Positions 58,271 through 64,000 of a DNA stretch of 64,000 nt are shown piece after piece (the stretch's first letter is position 1; the number at the start of each line of letters is the position of its first letter). The notes beneath the pieces are model-generated. The model had not been told where the DNA came from. It made no database searches and saw only the letters and a list, made by a program, of their open reading frames with translations. Source of the DNA: Dryomyza anilis (taxonomy: Eukaryota > Arthropoda > Insecta > Diptera > Dryomyzidae); NCBI GenBank assembly GCA_951804985.1, contig OX638132.1, forward strand, positions 19,387,529 to 19,451,528. The letters run 5' to 3'. The translations under genes were made by a program, and so were the position numbers.

Positions 58271-59682
58271 TAAATAAATTATGCTTTTGTCGTTTTTCAT
58301 ATTTAAAAATAAAAACGGTATAAAACCGGTATAAACCCGAAACCGTTTATATCGGTTTATTTCTGATTTTCGTATAACGGTTTCGGTGACGATTTTGGTT
58401 TTAAAAATGAAACGGTTTTAAATGAATATCGGTTTCGGTTACAGTTACAATCTTTGATTTAAAGAAAATATGTTTGGTAAGTTTTATATTTATAGTTTAT
58501 AATTATAAAATATTGTTATATTGCATAATTTTTTATTAAATTATTCATTTATTCCTATACTTAAGCCCGAATTTAATTTTGACTATACTAATTTTATTTC
58601 AAGTGTATGATTCGACGTATATTTTATAATGGGTTCGTAAATAATTGCGGAAGTTCATTTCGGTTTAGTTGTTTCGCTTCGCTTCGCGCACACACTCCTC
58701 ATGCTTTGATCGGTTCAAGAGAAAGAAAGAAGCCTGCAATCGACACATCGAATTTTCACTAATTGTGGATTTTCGATCGTTTGTTGGGCGCGGGCCCGGC
58801 CCTACGTAACAACGTAATACGCTGTGTGACAAATGGCTTGACGTGCATTGAAAATGTCATTGTTTGGTGCGCAGTGGTGCGGGGCAAGGGCACGTCCTAC
58901 CATTGATAGCGGCACCACCATCATCGTCTGCTGCTGCAGCTAATGACGGTCGCTATGGTGCGGTGACGTACGTCAGTCTCTTAAAGGGGTACGAGCCAAG
59001 AGACCCACACGTTGCTGCTGTTTATATGCCATAGGACAATGAAAAAAAAATGTTTTTTTTTTTATTTATTTCAAAACGTTAACATTTCCGAATTGTAAAC
59101 ACACTTCCCTGCTGCGTTGATTGCATGCTTCAATTGAAGTTTGATTGAAACACGGACTCGAACTCGCCGTCGCATAGCAGGTCTGCTGCAAAGTCTACAA
59201 AGTAATATTTTTATTTTGATTGCATTTCATATCTGACATTTTAATAATCAAAATAATTCATCGCTCTGTGTATAGTGTGCGCGTTGAGTACAGTTAGAGA
59301 TAAGTATTGTTTTTTTTTTCGGTTATATTAATATTTATTATTTCATTTATTTAATATTTATTTTATTTGTTTAAACAGTGCCCCGGCGGCAACTCGTGAC
59401 GTTTGAGGTCACATTATGCGGTACACGCATGGATAATGTTTGTTGTTACAGCTGTTTGGGAGATAAGAACGTTGCCACTGAATTCGAGACATATTTTGGA
59501 ATATATGTACCTAGTTGATGTGTTTTTGAAGTGTTTTAATAAATTTTGATATTTCTATTATTTTATATACGGTTTATGCATCAAAAAGCGTTCAACGTCA
59601 AAATGTTACAGTCTGATAACAGAATACGAATCGTTGGACTGCCAGACGTTTCGTTTGGTATCACATCGCACAAAACTTGATA
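58271..59682. other. Unique DNA with a CCGAAAC-rich patch
   Basis: 58300-58450 is a run of ACGGTTT/CCGAAAC motifs. 58610-59520 is GC-richer and not repetitive (e.g. GTCTGCTGCTGCAGC), a possible regulatory region; no coding exon found. Confidence 0.4.
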
Positions 59683-60388
59683 AAGGGTACAAAAGTTTTT
59701 TTTAAAACAAACAAAAACGGTTTTGGACTTTAATGAAATTCTTTATTCCTGTAAAAGTATGTTCGATGCCATTATGGATGGAACTCGATTTCTATTGCAT
59801 GGCCACCACGGGCACGCTTGCAGAAGTCCAGACGCTGAATCCAACTTTCGACGGTTTTCAAGTATAAATCGGACGATACTGCTGCAATTTCACGTTCGAT
59901 ATTCGTACGAAGTTCATCAATCGTCGCTGGCTTGTTGGCATAGACCATAGACTTGACGTAGCCCCACAGGAAATAGTCTAACTGCGTCAAATCGCACGAC
60001 CGAGGCGGCCAATCGACTGGACCATTTCGTGAGATAACCCGTTCTCCAAACTTGGTTTCCAATAAATTAATTGTCGCATTCGCTGTGTGGCTTGTGGTAC
60101 CGTCCTGTTGGAACCACATGTCCTCCAAGTCCATATCATCCAATTGGGGCCAAAAATATTCGGTTATCATTGAACGGTAACACAGTAACGTGCCGGTCTT
60201 GATCATCACGGAAGAAGTACGGCCCAGCCAAATTCACGAACATACGACGCTTCTGGTGGTCAAGCCGGTTCAGTGGCATGAAATGGCAAACCTTACTGAA
60301 GAGAAATGTCAAAAGAGCGACAAGAATTATGGCGTCGTTTGCTGTCCCTGTCGCTCTCCTTTTGTAGCGTCCCTGTTGAAAACCCCTT
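59683..60388 (-). mobile_element. rosa-type (DD41D) mariner, copy D, deleted
   Basis: Left flank TA then AAGGGTACAAAAG (3' TIR with an internal gap) and, at the far side, CTGTTGAAAACCCCTT. Two internal deletions remove most of the DNA-binding part and the first catalytic aspartate. Confidence 0.85.
59772..60209 (-). pseudogene. DD41D transposase remnant, catalytic half
   Basis: A 145-codon frame with the second aspartate (WFQQDGTTSH) and third (DLTQLDYFLWGY, usually DLTPLD) and the C-terminal ESWIQRLDFCKRARGGH. The first aspartate block (FSDEAHFW) is gone: 60225-60260 jumps from a piece of the linker (DHQKRRMFVN) to the GPYFFRDDQD region. Cannot be active. Confidence 0.85.
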
Positions 60389-61079
60389 TCTAAAGAAACC
60401 GTTTCATTCGTCCTTTATGTGTGATTTGATTGATTTACATTTCAGCAAAATATTTCAATTATAAACGCAAAATGGGGAAAAATGTCGTCGAATTTGTCAG
60501 TTGTTACGGCGCGATTACCATTCAGAATATAAATGTTTCTTCACTTAAGTCGACGTTTCAGTTTTAATTAATTCAAAATAATTCTGTAATACCGAGGCAT
60601 AACAGCATAAGTAATTTTTTTCCTACTTTTGGGTGGGTGGGACCACTGAGAGTGGTACCATTCGATTTCCCTTGATGTCTGCTACCGATTTCTGCAATAA
60701 ACGAACGAGCTACTCGAAGCTCGAACAACGATCGAGCCATCGAGCTACTCGAACAAACGAGCTACTCGAATAGCTCGAACAAACGAACGAACAAATTAAA
60801 ATACTCGTATGAAATCGAGAGCTCTGGTTATTACAGGTATTAAATAGCGCCAAATAGAGCTGTGGCTATTAGGGTTTGGTCTAATAACATATAAAAAAAT
60901 AAGATATTGGCAACATAATACCGGAAACATGTCATAACAGCATATGTCGAGTTATGTTGGTATGCCCTAGAAGCAGTGTTACCACCTTCAAATTGTATTT
61001 ATCTACAAAATTTTTCAAAAAATGCACAATTTGAAGAAAAATTGCGCACAAATGCTGTGCGGTCAAAATTGATCAATAG
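60389..61079. other. Unique DNA with a short minisatellite
   Basis: 60702-60800 holds GAGCTACTCGAA/TAGCTCGAAC units (about five), each partly palindromic. Otherwise no gene or repeat end. Confidence 0.5.
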
Positions 61080-61382
61080 GAAAGGTGTGGATTTACAACA
61101 CGATAATGCCACCCATACGTATCTTTAATGTCTCGGCAAAAATTTCGAGAATTGGCATGGTAAGTTTTGATTCATCCACAGTAGTCGGACCTTGCCCCGT
61201 CCGATTGTCATTTGTTTTGCTCTCTGCTGAATTCCATTAATGGATTAAAACAGACTTCAGACTTTACTTGGTTCAGGTTTTCGAATATATATTCCACAAT
61301 ATCTACAGTGGTTCTACCAGAAACCGTTCTATCAGAAAAATGACAAAAGGCTATCAATCGAAAGGGCGCATATTTGGTTTAA
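61080..61382 (+). pseudogene. Mariner (DD34D) transposase fossil, C-terminal half
   Basis: VDLQHDNATHTYL at 61088 matches the second catalytic block of mariner transposases, and SDLAPSDCHLFCSLLNSING (from 61190) the third. The C-terminal LSEK*QKAINRKGAYLV follows, ending in TAA, with TGG mutated to TGA. 98 nt separate the two catalytic codons (102 expected for 34 residues), so small indels have shifted the frame. Unrelated to the rosa copies; much older. TIRs not found. Confidence 0.8.
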
Positions 61383-63283
61383 TAAATTTAATTTTAATTA
61401 TATGAAAAATGTATTTAAATTTTGAGAAAAAAAAAAACAATCGGCCATGTTCCGGCTTTCGATCGAATTTCTTATAAATTTTGTAAACAAACGGTTTTGA
61501 ATCCGAGGTCACAAAATGTGCCATAATGCCATAGAGGCACACTAAATTGTTCGATAATATTTTTATTGATAATACTAAAACCTATTAGTTGTTGGTCATA
61601 AGAAACGTATTTAACATTTACAAGAACTGAAAAGGTTAATTGTTGCAAACAAATTTGTTTTCTGTATACAATTATTGGTTTTATAATATTAGTATTTAGT
61701 ATATATATTTTTTACTTAAATTAAAGTCATATTTTTCAATTTATTATAATAAATTTATATTAATAAAATAACGTTGATGACAAATACTTTTATGCTGTAC
61801 TAAAAAATAACGAAATTGTATCTTATTGTACTAATTATATATTTTTTAAAAATAATATACGAAATACGAAAATTAATTTGCAAAATGTATTAAAAACAAT
61901 TAATAAAAATCAGACTAATATAATATAATTTATAAGTGTCAGTCGAAAATGCTCAAAAACAATTTCAAAAAAAATCATCATTTATGCCAGCAAAAAAAGG
62001 TGGGTGGCCGACATCACGGGAGTGGTATTGTAATGAAATAGCTGTCACGGACTGTGTGATAACATTGTGTTGTTATTTTAAAGCAAAACATAATTAATAA
62101 CGTACCTATTATTTGAAATTATTATAATATAAGTTTATATCTTAAATCACATTTGAAAATAAAACCGTTATCTATATCGTTACAATATAACGACTGACAT
62201 ATATATTTGCCAAATTCAAAAATGTCGAAAAAGTCAGACCCCGGGGAGATTGTTCCACAAACGTATCATTAAGTACAAATTCTGTACATATCTGTAATGC
62301 GTAGCGTTGAGACACATTTCAAAACTTTTGTAAAAAATATATTTTTTTGTAAAAATATATGGGAATCTCAAATATTATTTTTTTGTAGACTTATTTTATA
62401 TAATGTCTTTTGTATGATTTATATTTTTAAAGATATCTTTCGAAAACCTGTAAATGTGCTTTTCTGTAATTTTTCCGTCATGTGCACTAAACGAAAAAGC
62501 GATACTTTGTAATATTTATTTTTTAACAAACTATATTTATTGACTTATATATGGTACATAATATTGATATTATCAAGTTATTTAGTCATTTATTGGCTTC
62601 GTACACTTGTTTAAATTATTTATATATATCATCTGTATATCGTACATGTGTTTCTTTTTTCTTTGTCGTTCGTTTAATCGGATTTCACACATTTATTCAC
62701 ATTTCACAAACAATTCGTATTAATTTAATTAGTTGTCATTAATCGTGTCACGACAGTATTTCCATAGAAAACAAATAAAAGAATAAAGTTTCCATTCGTC
62801 GCTGATGTTTGTTGGGTTTGTGATAATTAAGAAAACCATTTGAGTAGCATTTAAATAAAGCAGAATTTTACTTGGAAATAATGTAGAAAAAATGAAATAT
62901 GTATTTGTTTTAAAAAAATATGGAATGAGGCAAAAAAAAAACTGTTAATTCTTAAAATAAATTAAATATAGAATGTAGAATAAATAAATATAAATTACTT
63001 GAAGAAATTTCATGAAAATAATATGTTTACTATAGCAATTTTGATATTGACCAAATTCAAATTTAATTTAGAATTACTGAATAACAATTGTGTTACATTT
63101 AAATTATATCAAATGGTTGGCATAGTAGCTAAACATATCTGATGCATACTGATTGTACGAAACATTGAAATAGAATTTTGAATTCAAATGTGTAAAATAT
63201 AGAAAAATCAGTTAGTGCATGAAATGATTTGTTTCAGCCACTCACTCACTTTACTATGCATGAACCGAATGTTGCTACATGCA
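61383..63283. other. Very AT-rich DNA, no gene recognised
   Basis: No repeat ends seen. 61995-62030 resembles 60630-60660 (GGTGGGTGG...GTGGTA), a weak direct repeat. Confidence 0.4.
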
Positions 63284-63410
63284 GTGAAAGAAAAATATGA
63301 TACAGCTATCAATTTTAATAGGATCAATATGTTATAATTGAATCAATAATATCGAGAGAGAAACTTGATGCATCAATCGAATTCCTAATTAAAATTTGTC
63401 TCTTTCTGAA
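63284..63410. mobile_element. Short MITE-like element, CAGTGAAAGAAAAAT ends
   Basis: CAGTGAAAGAAAAAT at 63284 and AAATTTGTCTCTTTCTG near 63409 are imperfect inverted ends; the interior has TTTTAATAGGATCAAT blocks as in the 6055 element. Confidence 0.5.
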
Positions 63411-63436
63411 TTTTTTATTTAATGTCAGATTTAATA

Positions 63437-64000
63437 TCTTTATATATAAAACTCTTGGTCCGTCTGTCAGTCAGTATGTCGGTCTGTCTGTTTGTTCCAG
63501 CATCACGACTAAACCGCTGAACCGATTTAACTGAAGTTTTGCACCAGGATACTATGGAGTCCGGAGGGTGTCATATGTTATAGTTGGGTGGGATTGGGCA
63601 AAGGGGCGTGGTTTTTATGAAAATTGATATCGAAATGTTTGTTCTTTCTCAGCCACTTTTTTATTTTTAATAAAAACAAATACAGTCCCTTACACATCTT
63701 GATTTTTTCAAAATATACAATAAACGCCATTTTTCTTTTAATTGTCATGACCAGGGCTAACCAATAAACGAAATAATGTCGACTCTGAAGATAGTATCAG
63801 CTTTTCCGACAATTTGCTCTAACATTTATTTGTCAAAGAGCTGATACTTTCTTTAAAGTCGACATCGTCGATATCGTTTATTGGTTAGGCTGTATATGAT
63901 TGAATTATGTAAAAAAAAATAGATAAAGGTATCAAAAAACTAAAAATATGAATCAAAAAACGAAATATATGAAATATATGTATATATGAAATATATGTAT
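63437..64000 (+). mobile_element. Non-autonomous Helitron, 5' part, runs to the window edge
   Basis: A|TCTTTATATATAAAACTCTT matches the 5' end at 15458, followed by the shared CTAAACCGCTGAACCGATTT, GAGTCCGGAGGGTGT and AAGGGGCGTGG blocks. The 3' end is not in view, so the true extent is unknown. Confidence 0.65.
63752..63892. mobile_element. ~140-bp hAT-like MITE
   Basis: CAGGGCTAACCAATAAACGA at 63752 is mirrored by TCGTTTATTGGTTAGGCTG ending at 63892; the arms extend ~50 bp (GTCGAC, AGTATCAGCT). CAGGG-type ends suggest hAT; an 8-bp target duplication is not clear. Confidence 0.7.

Overview
The window looks like AT-rich intergenic and intronic DNA from a fly (Diptera). The evidence is the combination of DINE-1/Helentron-type repeats with a (GTCT)n core, rosa-type (DD41D) and DD34D mariner remnants, a jockey/CR1-like LINE, many TA-flanked MITEs, and one intron-containing gene with fly-style splice sites and an AAAATG start. 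A calyptrate fly is a guess from this repeat mix; the sequence does not prove the species.

Only one convincing host gene is present: a three-exon Mpv17/PMP22-family membrane protein on the minus strand (exons 38775-38624, 38541-38334, 36067-35849; 192 aa). Its 2.27-kb second intron carries a MITE and about 1 kb of degenerate minisatellite. Nearly everything else recognisable is mobile or tandem DNA.

Layout. 1-2.27 kb: mostly unique, with two simple repeats. 2.27-4.6 kb: a minus-strand non-autonomous Helitron next to a broken rosa-type mariner. 4.7-7.5 kb: MITEs and a SINE with a 14-bp target duplication. 9.8-12.5 kb: an inverted pair of 'TGGGCATTTCC' transposons, one split by a DINE-1. 14.8-16.5 kb: a SINE and a Helitron with a 15-bp minisatellite. 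18.0-25.3 kb: another TGGGCATTTCC element overlapping a ~1.25-kb tandem duplication whose two copies have received different insertions (three DINE-1-like elements, a long-TIR foldback, a 737-bp element with GA target duplication, and a ~420-bp GATC-rich insert). 26.8-29.2 kb: a ~30-bp minisatellite, a possible broken coding fragment and a ~173-bp satellite array. 32.6-34.6 kb: a candidate solo LTR and a rosa copy inserted in minisatellite. 35.8-38.8 kb: the Mpv17-like gene. 40.1-47.6 kb: a SINE, nested TA-flanked MITEs, a rosa foldback and another TGGGCATTTCC element. 47.3-48.8 kb: a ~400-bp tandem array. 49.7-55.3 kb: two DINE-1 elements, two SINEs and a MITE with a hairpin minisatellite. 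56.6-58.3 kb: a LINE fragment fused to the SINE tail. 59.7-61.4 kb: a deleted rosa copy and a DD34D mariner fossil. 63.3-64 kb: a MITE, a Helitron start and a hAT-like MITE.

I did not find a new multi-gene system. The best leads are structural: the duplication that preserves empty and filled sites, the LINE-SINE tail chimera, the rosa-derived foldback, the unclassified GA-target element, and a TA-flanked MITE group with a common end and very different interiors. All repeat families were recognised by eye; no database search was possible.
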